Positions 11,685-24,102 of a stretch of DNA of 64,000 nt are shown here, one piece after another (the stretch's first letter is position 1; each line of letters opens with the position of its first letter). Under the pieces are notes generated by a model. That model was not told the DNA's origin. It was given only the letters and a program-made list of their open reading frames with translations, and searched no databases. The position numbers were made by a program, and so were the translations under genes. The stretch comes from Dolomedes plantarius (lineage: Eukaryota; Arthropoda; Arachnida; Araneae; Dolomedidae), in NCBI GenBank assembly GCA_907164885.2, contig OU015495.1:2156808-2220807 (forward strand). The letters are read 5' to 3'.

Positions 11685-11916
11685 TGGTGCTCGGTTTAAA
11701 GTAAAAAAAAGGGATTTTTAGATATTTGTTAGTATTGATAAAAAAAATCTTTTGATTTGTATAAAAGGCTTAAGTCTATCAATTTTGTATGCAAAAGTAC
11801 ATTTCTTTGTACAAAAGACTCAAGTCGAAATCATTGTTCTGCGATTGGTATGAAAGCCAATAACTTGGCATATTTAAATTACTTTTTTGGACTTAAGTCC
11901 TTTATACCGGGCACCA
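11685..11916. mobile_element. MITE inserted in a (TA)n tract
   Basis: The ends TGGTGCTCGGTTTAAAG and, on the reverse strand, TGGTGCCCGGTATAAAG are inverted repeats around 232 bp. Both sides are TATATA, so a TA target duplication is expected but cannot be proven in TA repeat. Confidence 0.6.
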
Positions 11917-11997
11917 TATATATATATATATATATATATATTTAGTTCCTGGCTGTTGTGGTTCTGAGCGCATACTGGTTTTTCACTTTCACTTTCA

Positions 11998-12083
<86 letters not shown>

Positions 12084-12099
12084 GCATATATACATATAT
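11917..12099. repeat. (TA)n microsatellites with a short unique spacer
   Basis: TA at 11917-11941 and about 11999-12099. The 57-bp spacer between them includes CACTTTCACTTTCA. The last part is interrupted by CATG. Confidence 0.9.
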
Positions 12100-12482
12100 C
12101 GTGATAATTTATATGCTTCCTCAGAGTTCATCTCACCATAACAGAATGTCTTGATAACTTCTTCTAAGACTATTGCAGGACTATTACCCTGATTTCGTCT
12201 TATTATATGTTAATAAATATTTTCCAACAATACTTAATTTATTTTTTATTTTTCAACAAATGATGGACCTGGAGCTTCAATAAAAAAAATTCTCCGTTTA
12301 TGACTGATATTAATCTTGATTGAAGTCTTATTGCTAAACGCATCTGACAAAACAGAGTTATTCACTTAGTTGTAGGTATAGGAGTCTTTCATTTGCGAAT
12401 ATAGGGACGTCCATATGCGACCCACAGGTGGAATATATCTATTGCCATAAGAAAAATTATAATTCAGTACCTGTAATATATA
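12100..12482. other. no gene seen
   Basis: AT-rich sequence with no supported feature. Confidence 0.3.
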
Positions 12483-13046
12483 AGGTAAGTTGGGGTAACT
12501 GGGCCATCCCCTCACAGACTTTTCCTTTACATATCAGGGGGTAATTCCACTCTGTTGTGGCAACACTGGTAAGCAGAAGTCAACAAAACAACAGCCCTTT
12601 GGTCTCCAGCTTGGTTGAAGAATGTTTTATGGCTGCTAATGTTTTTTGTATTTACCATCACAAAACATCTTTCTACAAGGGTGAATTCAATAAATTTTAT
12701 AAGTCTATTTTTATCTCTCAAAAATTGAATGCAAGAATTTTTAGCTCAGTTAATGTCAAAATAGCCTTCTGTGTAGTGTTTTAACCTATTCTGAAAGTTA
12801 AAGGTCTGTGGAGGGGTATGACCCAGTTACCCCATCAGATTTAGTGATTTGGGGTAGCTGGGCCATACCTTCAGGGTAACTGGGCCCAGGTATGGCCCAG
12901 TTACCCCACACTGATCCACTTTTGCTTATATTAACTACTACTAACCCCCCCCCCCTAAGTAACTGAACAAATTAAGTTATGTTAATAAGTTGCAATAAAG
13001 TCAATCAAGACATATGCCTTTATAGATAGAACGTTGTTGGAGAAAT

Positions 13047-13492
13047 TTATACTTTTATAGCTTGTGAGAGTTCACACATGTTTTCTTTCTTTTCTTACTA
13101 AACATGTTTTTCTAACTCACCCAAGATTTGCGTCATATTTACATAGAAATTATTGAGTATGAAAATATTTGGGTATGAGTAAGTTTAACTATTATAAGTT
13201 AAGTTGTTAAGTCACTCCTTTGTGTTCTTTTTCACTTAAGCTTACTACTGGTTAAATTATTACAGCTATAAATTATACTTTTATAGCTTGTGAGAGTTCA
13301 CACATGTTTTCTTTTTTTTCTTACTAAACATGTTTTTCTAACTCACCCAAGATTTGCGTCATATTTACATAGAAATTATTGAGTATGAAAATATTTGGGT
13401 ATGAGTAAGTTTAACTATTATAAGTTAAGTTGTTAAGTCACTCCTTTGTGTTCTTTTTCACTTAAGCTTACTACTGGTTAAATTATTACAAA
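13047..13492. repeat. 226-bp tandem duplication
   Basis: The units 13047-13272 and 13273-13492 are almost identical (TTATACTTTTATAGCTTGTG... to ...TTAAATTATTACA). The visible differences are a few bases in a T-run and at the junction. Confidence 0.9.
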
Positions 13493-13850
13493 AAACATTT
13501 TTTTGCAAGTGACACACTAATTTGCCTATTAACTCCTTAACTAAATCAGGGCTTGTTAAACTCAAATTAATATTACATTTTTCAATAGAAAAGGCCATTA
13601 CAGCTACTAACTAAGCTAGAAAGTATGTTTGTACTTTTGAAAATGTGCTTTATAGTCAATAACATTGTGTTTTTCAATCACTTTGTGTGTTATTTTTTTC
13701 GGGTGTTCACAACAATCTACCTTGCAACATTGGTAATCGCTTTGAAAAATTATTTTTAAATGGGGGTACAATTTTTTTTCTTTCTAGATATACAATTTCT
13801 AGATATACCCCAATTATTAGGGGAACTGAGCCCACCTGTATTTAAAAATA

Positions 13851-15388
13851 CACTCACTTCCAAAAGTTAAGCACGGACAGGAAAATATTAATTTCCGTAA
13901 GCCATTCTGAATTAAAGAAGCTGAAATTTCCTACAAAGGTAGAAGGAAGTATGCAAATATGTTAGGTAACAGCCAATCATGGTTTCGCGTCGAGAAATAT
14001 GCAAAACAGGCAGTCGTATAAGAAGCAGGCAGTCGTGAAGTGTTACAGGATTTGCATGTAAGTGCTTATGAAAGGTGTTTAGAATATTCATACGATTTGT
14101 TTTCAAGCTAGACGTGTTTCTATGGCTTCCAGAAGACAAATGGAAGATTCTGAGCGCTGTCGGGTTTTCGGACGCATTGAAGCAGGGCAGTCTATCACAG
14201 ATGTTGCTCTTTTCTTCGGCGTTCATCATTCCGTCATTTCATGATTATGGAAACAATTCCAAACCCGCCAAACAGTTGTCCGAAGACCTGTAGCCGGTCG
14301 TCCAAGGGTTCCCACTCCCCTGGAAGATCGATATATTGCTGTTGTAGCCAAGAGAATCGAAGATCAACCTCCCCACGTGTGACATCTATGGTTTCAGCGG
14401 CCATTGGTAAGAAGATATCTGCCACTACTGTTCGTCGAAGGCTACACATGAATGGTCTGTACTCCCGGGTACCACGAGTTTGTATTCCTTTATCCGTCCA
14501 ATCCAGAGGGGCACATTTAAAGTGGTGCCGCCAGCATGTGAATTGGACTGTGTCTGATTGGGGCAACGTTATGTTCACAGATGAGTCCAGATTTGCCCTA
14601 CAACCCGATGATAAGCGTGTAAGGGTCTGGAGGGAACAAAGCACACGCAATCGGCCCGAGAACATCACCGAACATCACGCATTCCGTGGTGGAAGCATCA
14701 TGGTCTGGGCAGGGATTTCATTGGGATATCGCACCGACCTGCACATCTACAGGCGAGGTTCTGTGACGGCTGTACGGTATCGAGATGAAGTCCTAGACCC
14801 CACTGTGAAACTGTACGCTGCAGCAGTTGGTCCTTCTTTCGTTTTAATGGACGATAATGCCCGTCCCCATACAGCTACCATCGTTGACGACTTACTGGAG
14901 AATTAGGGGATTTCGCGTATGGAGTGGCCGGCTTACTCGCCGGACCTAAATCCAATTAAAAATCTTTGGGATGCCCTCGGCCGTGCTGTATGTAGACGTT
15001 TCCCACCTCCAACCACTCTCAGAGATTTAGAAACTGCCTTACAGGAGGAATGGCGATTACTGGACTCTGCGGTGGATGAACACCTCGTAACAAGCATGAT
15101 CACACTCTGTACACTTTGTATGAAGGTGAGGGGTGCTCACATACCCTATTAATGTCAGTTTTTGTTGTTTGTTTTGCATTTAAACATCATTTTGTTAATG
15201 ACGCAAATATGACGCCATCCCATTATTCATGAAAATTCAATATTTTTCTTATCTCTGTATGTAATTATTTGATTACTTTCATGAATAAACATAGAGCTAC
15301 TTACTTGCAACATTTCATGTCAATCAAAGCAGTATTTATCCCTTTTTTCGCATTTTACCGCTCCGTGCTTAACTTTTAGAAGTGAGTC
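13851..15388 (+). mobile_element. Tc1-type transposon A (degenerate)
   Basis: 1538 bp. The left end CACTCACTTCCAAAAGTTAAG and the right end (reverse strand GACTCACTTCTAAAAGTTAAG) are near-perfect inverted repeats. TA duplicates at 13849-13850 and 15389-15390. It is nested in the GGGGTAACTGGGCC MITE and encodes one degenerate transposase. Confidence 0.9.
14122..15152 (+). pseudogene. Tc1 transposase, DD34E type, inactivated
   Basis: The intact protein would bind the element ends and perform cut-and-paste transposition. The start at 14122 gives MASRRQMEDSERCRVFGRIE followed by the first helix-turn-helix. Damage visible here: TGA at 14242, a 1-bp deletion near 14354 that shifts the frame (the downstream frame contains TSMVSAAIGKKISATTVRRR), and TAG at 14907. 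The catalytic segments are FTDESRF, then LMDDNARPH, then NPIKNLWD. The last acidic residue of the DD34E triad is lysine (AAA at 14958), so the protein would be inactive even if the frame were open. The spacing from the second Asp to this position is 34 residues, as in Tc1. It ends GAHIPY-stop. Confidence 0.92.
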
Positions 15389-15409
15389 TATATACAATAT
15401 TCATATATA

Positions 15410-16806
15410 CACTGCTGGCCACCCAAATTGCAACACCAAAAAAGACAAGAGATATCACAACAAAATTTATTTTGTAGATAACATGTTGACCAAGTATCAA
15501 ATGATTAAATTTATAGACTTCTGTGAAGTGTGGTTCCTGCCAAAATCAGTAGCCAGAGTAGCCGCCATTGTTGGAGATCACCGCTGCCACACGCCTCGGA
15601 ATTGATTCAAAGAGACTTTGGATGAGTTCTTGGAGTACAACAGACCAAGCAGCTTCCACACGTTGCCAAAGTTGATCTGCTGTAGCAGCTGGGGATGGAA
15701 TCTGGGTCAATCGTAGAGCAACCATGGACCACATGTTTTCTATCGGCGAAAGATCCGGAGAGCGAGGCGGCAAGGGAAGCAATTCAATCTGGCGATTGAC
15801 GAAGAACGGTTGGACAATGCGTGCCACGTGTGGTCGCGCATTATCCTGTTGAAATATGGCTGTGGGCAAGCCCTGAATGTAAGGAAGGACAACTGGTTCA
15901 AACACCTCGGAGATGTAGCGCTGGATGTTTAAAGTACCGGCAATGCGTACTAGAGGTGTGCGAGAGTGATATCCAATACCGCCCCATACCATAATACCCG
16001 GTGCAGGACCAGTGTGGAGGTGCATAACGCAGCTGTTCAGCATCCTCTCTTCACGGTGTCTCCAGACTCGAATGCGACCATCGCGGTGTTGCAGGCAGAA
16101 TCGTCAGTAAAGACAATTTCACTCCATTCTGCCATCCACATCCTTCTGTCATCGCACCATTGGCGGCGGAGACGTCTGTGGTTCTGCGTCAAGGGTAGAC
16201 AAAGCAATGGACGTCTTGCGGACAGACCACTCTGCTGTAAACGGCGTCGAATGGTACGCGCAGACACTGAATGATGCGTTACAGACTGCATGTGCTGTGC
16301 TATGGTTCGTGATGTGACTGAGCGATCCGTCACTGCCATGCGCACAATTTGGCTGTCATCACGTGAAGTAGTGCGCTGAGGTGGATGCGATCGAACACGC
16401 CGGTCCGTCGTACCCTCCTGCATCCAACGATCACATATCCGCATTACAGTTGTTTGGTTTCGTCCAACACGACTACCGATTTCCCTGGAAGATAATCCAC
16501 AATCTTGGTAGGCCACTATCCTTCCTCTGTCGAACTCGGATACTTGATCAAAAGATCATCGCTGTTTTCGACGAGGCATAATTGATCGTTTTATTGAAAA
16601 AAACCACAAGAAAAACACAATTGCCGAACTTGAAATCGTCGAAATCTCCAAGCCTTAAATAGCGCTTTGAAGTGGCGCCACAGGCGCGCGTGATGTGCGT
16701 CTGAGCTGAAATTCTAATCATTCGCATATCTCGCTAATGCATGTTGTAAATTTCATGTTATTTGCATGTTTCCTTCAGGGTGTTGCATTTACAGTGGCCA
16801 GCAGTG
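15410..16806 (-). mobile_element. Tc1-type transposon B (degenerate)
   Basis: 1397 bp. Ends CACTGCTGGCCAC on both strands, then diverging, with TA duplicates at 15408-15409 and 16807-16808. It lies only 21 bp from Tc1 element A and in the opposite orientation, both inside the same host MITE. Confidence 0.9.
15546..16579 (-). pseudogene. Tc1 transposase, DD34E type, frameshifted
   Basis: The start at 16579 gives MPRRKQR, then an in-frame TGA (codon 8), then SFDQVSEFDRGRIVAYQ and the N-terminal helix-turn-helix domain (SSREIGSRVGRNQTTV). The DDE domain has FTD(D)S near 16108, FQQDNARPH near 15842 and SPIENMWS near 15740, with the DD34E triad spacing retained. The frame is broken right after the first catalytic Asp: GACGATTCTGCCTG lacks about 7 bases that would encode the usual ESRF, consistent with a small deletion between short GA repeats. 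The C-terminus ends GGYSGY-stop. All three catalytic residues survive, but the stop and the frameshift make it a pseudogene. Confidence 0.9.
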
Positions 16807-16980
16807 TAATATATATATAATAAAAGCTAATATCATAGCTTAAACATACTCCCTAAAACTTACTAAAGTACATGTAATACAAAGATTTTTGAAAATTATA
16901 CATATTAGTATAGTTTTAATGTGTTAAAAATATAGTATATAAAAAAGTTCTAAATCTATGGCCCAGTTACCCCAACTTAC

Positions 16981-17781
16981 CTTAATCCTTTATATACGTA
17001 CACACATTGGGAAACGGAATTTCATAATCTGTATAAGGCTTTAAATTTGTCATAAATTCCTTTTGCGAAAAAATTTGCTCTGAAATTCATTCGCATAAAA
17101 TAACAGTGAGTCAAGCAGGCCGGCGGATCAGTCAAAGTAAACTTATGCGCTCACTGCTCTTAAAAATGTTGGCAGTGACTGCTTAAGAGCAGTCATCAAA
17201 CTCGAAAATTAGAATATTATTAATTTATTTTTCATTTCGTTACAAAGAATGCGTAACTAATTATGCGAGTTTAAATCATACAATACTGTATAAATGTGGA
17301 AAATTTTCATCAGGACAGTAAAGAAAGTCCAACAACAAAATGTATAGACAGCTTCCTAGACAATAAAGCCCAAAGCTCTCTGATAAATTTTGAGCATCAT
17401 TCTTTTACGAAATGTCATTTTCAGATAATAATTTCATGTATCAGCATTTGCTTTTCCTTTTAGACAAATGCAGGTTGTCATATCATATTTATCCTGCATT
17501 AAGAATACAATGCTGAGTTTAAAAAAAATAGAATGTTTATTTGAACAGCTAAATAGGCAAGTACTTTACTGTTGGAGGTTGTTTAATAAAAGTGATTCTT
17601 GAATTTTGTCATTTCAAGATTTTCTGAAAAACGTAGCTTTGGGAAATTTTCTGAACTACTGCGAATTTTTAAGTCCTAGCAGTTAAAATATTTGATTTCT
17701 GCTTTCCCCGACCCCATTTTAAATTATTATATAAGCATATACGACCCACTGGATTAAGAATACATTGTATGATAGAATATA
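16981..17781. other. no gene seen
   Basis: AT-rich, including a partial palindrome around CACTGCTCTTAAA/TTAAGAGCAGTCA (17150-17196). Nothing coding. Confidence 0.3.
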
Positions 17782-17789
17782 CATACGTG

Positions 17790-18272
17790 AGGGCTTGATT
17801 TAGAAAATTCTTGACAAGAGGCACAACTCGGGATGGGGGCCCCCTAACACTGATGTGGGCGTAAAACTTCCAAAATTGACGCGCAAAAAAAAAAAAATAA
17901 TAATAATAATAATCATGAATCATTGAGAAAGTACCATTTTACCAAGAATTGGCTTTTGAAGCGTAGAAGCCTAGAACATTATCAAATAACAAAAAGCAAT
18001 ACAACATATTAACTTCCTCATTAAATTTCCAATATAATGCAACCAGAACAACTTATTAATCCCTTATATATACTACAATATACATATGATGAACCAATCA
18101 ATCAAATTTGAAAGAATATATAAAAAAATTGCTATTAAAAAAGGTAAAATTTAAAAAAAAAATTGAATTGGGATTTTTTTCTTTTAAAATAAAAATTTTG
18201 TCCCCCCACCCCTCCAAGATTAGGGGGCTCCTAGGCCCGGGCCCACTGGGCCTAATGGAAAATCAGGGCCTG
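17790..18272. mobile_element. hAT-type MITE with perfect 8-bp duplication
   Basis: The 8-bp direct repeat CATACGTG flanks it (17782-17789 and 18273-18280). The ends AGGGCTTGATTT and, in reverse, CAGGCCCTGATTTT are related inverted repeats. An 8-bp duplication is the hAT hallmark. No coding sequence. Confidence 0.8.
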
Positions 18273-18280
18273 CATACGTG

Positions 18281-19443
18281 TATACTATATATATGTGTGT
18301 GTATGAATTAATATAACAGCAAAATAATCGAAAGTAAGAAACTGACCATGACGGAACCTGACGTGAAAAATGAGATTCGAACTATAAAAAATGATGTGCG
18401 TGCGTGTAACAGGAAGGCTGTGGCTAGGTATTCTGTGAATTTATAACCCTTTTGTTGTGTTCCTAAGATTTTACCTTTTTTTAATGATAAAAAATGTCCT
18501 CTTAACTCTACTAGAGACAGCCTATCTGTTTCGCAAAAAATCAATAAAAATCTAGCTGAAGTCAATAATTTTACAAAAATTTTTGTTTTTGATTTTATGC
18601 ATTATTTTTGATTTTTAAAAAATTTTGGTTTCAAATTTATTTCTTCTTAACGAACTCCTAGAATATTTGAAATTAAGCTGTCTGCATGCTTTTTTTTCCA
18701 GTTTAAAACCAAACAAACTATCAAGTGCGTTTTTAAGTGTAATGTTCTAATCTCTCGAAAGACGGTTTTAAAAAGAAAACTTACCATTCAAAGGGAATTA
18801 TTTTTCATATGGCTATGAGTTATGAAATTGATATTAACGATGTCACTAAAAAATATCCATCATATGGGTCCTTTTTAAAGTCGTATTGTGACAAATGGCT
18901 TGTCTCTATTGGTATGGTACATCTGGAAAAAATCACTAAGGAAAAAAATCTACTAAAAATTTAATAAAAGTCAGTCAAAAATGTTTGAAAATCTTGTGAG
19001 AGCAAATGCAACAATGAACCGAGAACTTGGAGTAGAGCCTTTATCAAGTAGACATGACGTATTGAATTTCGGGAAGATTTTGATAATATCTCTCTTTTAA
19101 AAGAATAGGGAAGACGGTAAATTCATTATCAAAACTCAAGGTGTCTTGTTCAACGAAATTAGAGAGAAAATACAATGAGGAAAAAAGGCATTATCCTTAT
19201 TCGTCGAAGAAAACCTTTTTGATACCTCCTCATTACCGAAGAAGAAAGTCAAAGGATAAACACACCTGACCTTTTATAATGTAGATGGAAAACTGCTTTC
19301 GAGAAACGTCGAGCCATTTTCTGTTTGTATTGACACTTTTTAAATTCGGTATGTCAGAACAATCGCTAAGTTGCTTGCACATGTAGAGTAATCTGTATTT
19401 CAGGTCTATATTCATTACAAAGATTCATCGTAAATACGCTCAC
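18281..19443. other. no gene seen
   Basis: AT-rich stretch with only short frames of 85 codons or fewer, none resembling a known family. Confidence 0.3.
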
Positions 19444-19477
19444 TTTGAAATAAACTTTCTACGCTTCGACGTTGCCG

Positions 19478-19524
19478 CCCACATGGTGTAGTGGTTCTGA
19501 GCTGCCACGCAGTGGGCTTGGGTT
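19478..19524 (+). mobile_element. tRNA-derived SINE fragment
   Basis: CATGGTGTAGTGGTTCTGA matches the A-box/D-arm of a tRNA-like head. It stops at GGCTTGGGTT, where the B box would begin and where the LTR starts. Confidence 0.4.
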
Positions 19525-20286
<762 letters not shown>

Positions 20287-20942
20287 TGTAATATCCTTGA
20301 CCGGACGAAGCTCAACAAGCTCGTACTTCCTAGTTTTTTGGATTGGGGTGTAGTCGTACCGGAACAAGTAATGGCGAGTGACCGGGAAAGGCGTAGGAAG
20401 ACAATCCAGGCGAATAATACAGACATTACGTTCTGGCTTAACGTCTCTTTATTTTCACAGTATTTTCATGATTAAATATACTTCACTATCTAAACACTAC
20501 ATACTTAGTTTAGGATTAACATGCGTGAAAAGTATCGTTCGGGGGCCGTTTATCGGGAAGAATCCCGGCGACGCAACGCCGCGCGTTATTTGACGGAGAG
20601 CTCAAAACCACGTCATGTTAGGTTGAGAGCAGACAAAAAAGACTACCGAGGCGCGAAAATCTCCCGCCCGAGTACGGGTCTATCAAACTTCTAATTTGTC
20701 AGAAATGGTCACGTGATTAAGTCGCGTCATATGGGGTGATGGTTTTCGAATGTTCGACCCGGTTCGATCTTATATAACTGTTATGTAATGCTCCGCGCGT
20801 GGCTTTAGGGGAAAAACTAATAAATTATTTCGGTTTGGATTTAGGTCGCGATCCAAGGTTAAGGGACGGTATTCTGTTGCGTTAAGATGAAGAATTTGGA
20901 AAGGGCGTGTTAAATAGTAAAAAGGGTTTTAAATTTATTTCA
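20287..20942 (-). repeat. 3' LTR
   Basis: Left member of the LTR pair, preceded on the minus strand by the polypurine tract. AATAAA sits about 160 bp before its 3' end. Confidence 0.85.
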
Positions 20943-23900
20943 ATTTCCCCCCCTCCGGAAAAGACCTGCGTGAGGGGCCGGCTCCCTCAGCAAGACCCTC
21001 CATCAGGCGAGAACCGCGTAGACAAAAAATAATTTTGATAAAAATTTTGAATAGTAATTCGGAATAAAATTTTGACTCGGGGTTGACAAATTTAAATTTT
21101 GTGGTACTAACATCCTTGTGTGTCTGCTCAGGTCATGACTTACACAAAATAGCATAAAATATCACTAAAAAAATATTAACACACTTAAATTACAGTTTGG
21201 AATATGTATGGCAATATTTAACTATTCACAAAAACTCTAAATTACACTTTAAAATGGAATGAGAAAAAAATACTTATTAAAACACACTAAATCACAAAAA
21301 AATTTCAGTTTACACTTACAAATGAAATAATAAAAAAAAATATGGTTATCATGGATCACACTACTTCATAACAATTGTTTAAAAAAAATATAAGTACACA
21401 AAGTTTCAAAAAGGCAAAAAGGAATTAAAATTGTCTTATTTGGGTTTTTATCATGAGATCCAGAAATATTACATATAATAGGTTTTGTAAGAGGAAGTTT
21501 AAAATATAGATTTTTTTTCAATTTATTTAATTTATGTAGACAACACACAGAGTATAACCATCTAAAATGGAGTCAAGAGGTGTTAGGCACCCCAAAAAAA
21601 ATCAGAAAGGAAAAAGGATCTCTGGTTCACGAGGTTGGTCATTATTCAGGTTTAGGCTTCATTGTGGTTATTAAAGTTAATTAGTTAAATTCTTGGTTAC
21701 TATCTTCAAAGGTTTTTCTACTATAATTTTTTCAAATGCACCATGGAAAACAAATTAATAAGAAAAATTTTAAAAATACAGTTCAACACAGTAAACAAAT
21801 TGAATAAAGGTAATTTGGCAATACACTTCTCGATTAATTAGGAAAATGGTTCAATTAGGCTAAACAGGGTATTAGAAATAATTTTCTTAAAAGTTGCGTT
21901 ACAATTCTCAGTGAACCAAAACACTCAACATTAATTTTTTTTTTTTAAGTTAGGAAGAAATGGATTTACACCACTGGAGCAATGAACTTAGCCTAGGTCT
22001 CCAAATGTGACAATCTGCGGTGTGATATTCCGCAGAGGCCCGGCGAAAACGCACTAAATTCAGGCCCACTGAGCTACCATTGTGTTGGGTTGTTCGAGGA
22101 TTATTTTGCGTTCGGGGTCGAACCGAATCACAAAGATTTATGATTAAATTGTGGTCGGGGTCTAACCGACTCATTTGAAATTTTATTAAATTAAATTATG
22201 GTCGGGGTAGAACCGACTCAATTGGGATTATATTAAATTAAATTATGGTCGGGGTCTAACCGACTCATTTGAGGAATTAAATTACAACTAAGTTGAGGTT
22301 GGGTTACTGGAAAAAAATTGGTTAATTCGGTGCAAATTGTTTTAAATCGTTAATTTTCTTCAATATTCAAATTTAGTTTAGAGGAGTGCACATTCTTATG
22401 AGAATGGGATAGCTTAGGGAAAAAAATATAAAATGTCATAATCGTGAAATACAGGATCACTTTAACATATATATCAAGGAATTCACATGTATCTTTCATA
22501 TTGTTATTTTGAATGGATGGCCTGATCTCCTCTTAAGGTATAACTATATTGTTTATTGTTGAGAGTATCCGGATACAAAAAATCATCACTTATTAAATAG
22601 CTAAGGCCCATCATAATTCAAAAATATCAAAATTGTTATTATAAAATAAAGAATATCAAAATATTTTAAACATACACTTGATAACCTGTTGTACCTGAGA
22701 ATATTTGTTTAAAAGTTCAAACAAAGTTTATCTGAGGTTATTGACCACTTCTCAGTCCTAGTTTAACAAAAACTCTCAAACTTTTTTATTTAGCACAGTC
22801 CATCTCTATGCAATATCAAAATGTAAACATTAAACCATTGGAATTGACACTAAATATTATTTCTCATCTGCGAATATAACAACATATCATACTAAATCAC
22901 TAAAATATGATCATCCTAAATATTAATATCTTCTTCAATTTATTAATAGCACTTAATATCTCATAACACACTAAAAATCAATCAATGGAACTAAAATACA
23001 CAATAAATGAGGTTATTAAAATATATCAAAAGCAAATTAGATCTTAAAGTATGGAATCAAATTATTACCACATCCTTTTATTGCAAACTTTCAACTTTTC
23101 CTATTATAAAATTCAGAAAACTTCCTTTCTCATTATTATTCATGTACTTTTCATAATCACATAATAATCAACTTAAAAACTCAGAACCGTAAGTGAATTG
23201 AGGAAGCATGTCGAAATTACTCATGCATTGTTCAAAACTTTAAGTTATTATTTACTTGATAAATTATGTTAATTTATCCATATTTATTCAACTTTACTAA
23301 CACAATTCTACTATTACCAAATTTAAAACATATAATATCAATAACATTTTATTCACTACATTAAAATACACTCATAACATTTTTTTTTATTAAAATGTAA
23401 CTCACTTAAAAACACTTCACTTTTAAAACTACTTCACAAATATTAACTTACCTTTAGAATCCTTATATCATATTTTAATTTTTTATTACTATTGTAAAAT
23501 CAATATTCAATTTAATTAGAAAATGAAATCTTCAGCACATTGGTTTAACAGTCCTTGGCGTCATTCCTCTAAATTTACATGATGTCCGAGAGTTCTCTCT
23601 AATGCTTTGGTTTTACTCATAAGTTTACAATATTTCTTCCTCTTCCGTTTCCAAATCAACGTCATTGTCACAATTATGCCGGACTCCAACATCTGACACA
23701 TCACGAAAATACAAAAATCACGAGACATGACGACTTGAAGCATGATCACCACGAAAATAAAAACCAGCGCCGACGTTCGAATTTTTCACACGCACTAAAT
23801 TTTTCTTCTTTCACAGTACGCCGAAGCACTGATTGACGATCACACTTTTTGGAGACGCAGAATGAAAACATTGGAGGAGTAAAAATCTGATCGAAACATG

Positions 23901-24102
23901 CGACTAAAAACGAAACTGTTGGAACGAGACTCTGAAAACGCCGAAATGCGTTCGACCTTGGGTAGCCAAACACTCACGAAGAAAGTAGGGGGAAAAATCG
24001 GTCCCAGTTTTCGATAAAAACATCACAGGCTTGAAAGTCATAATGTACTGTGAATCCATTGGAACTCCTGTTGGCAGAGGTAACTATCCTTGCCGACTTA
24101 AA
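20943..24102 (-). other. LTR-element interior, non-coding
   Basis: No frame longer than 86 codons and no protease, reverse transcriptase or integrase motif. It contains the T-arm-like hairpin array (22111-22264). On the minus strand the 5' LTR is followed by TTTAAGTCGGCAAGG. No canonical TGG primer-binding site is present, though AGTCGG recalls part of the tRNA-Ser-type sites of some gypsy elements. Confidence 0.6.
22111..22264. repeat. array of four B-box/T-arm-like hairpins
   Basis: Four copies of GTCGGGG-N5-CCGAC type: 22111-22127 (TTCGGGGTCGAACCGAA), 22154-22170, 22201-22217 and 22248-22264. They are spaced 43, 47 and 47 bp within AT-rich linkers (ATTAAATTA). Each can fold into a hairpin. 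On the minus strand the first reads CGGTTCGACCCCG, which fits the pol III B-box consensus GGTTCGANNCC. Confidence 0.7.

Larger units (their letters stand above)
12483..16980. mobile_element. large TA-flanked MITE with GGGGTAACTGGGCC repeats, carrying two Tc1 insertions
   Basis: The termini AGGTAAGTTGGGGTAACT...CCAT are perfect 25-bp inverted repeats (27 bp if the flanking TA is counted), and TA borders both sides. Variants of GGGGTAACTGGGCC recur in both orientations near 12490, 12820, 12853, 12876, 12891, 13819 and 16960. Without the two nested Tc1 elements it is about 1.5 kb. It also holds a 226-bp tandem duplication. No transposase is encoded. Perfect termini suggest fairly recent mobilisation by an enzyme supplied elsewhere. 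Confidence 0.75.

Noticed and set aside
20287..20942. LTR element read on the + strand
   Set aside because: TG...CA ends exist on both strands, but the purine tract, TATATAA-to-AATAAA order and position of AATAAA fit the minus strand only.
22111..22264. tRNA gene cluster in the LTR interior
   Set aside because: Only T-arm-like hairpins are repeated. No A boxes, anticodon arms or acceptor stems accompany them.
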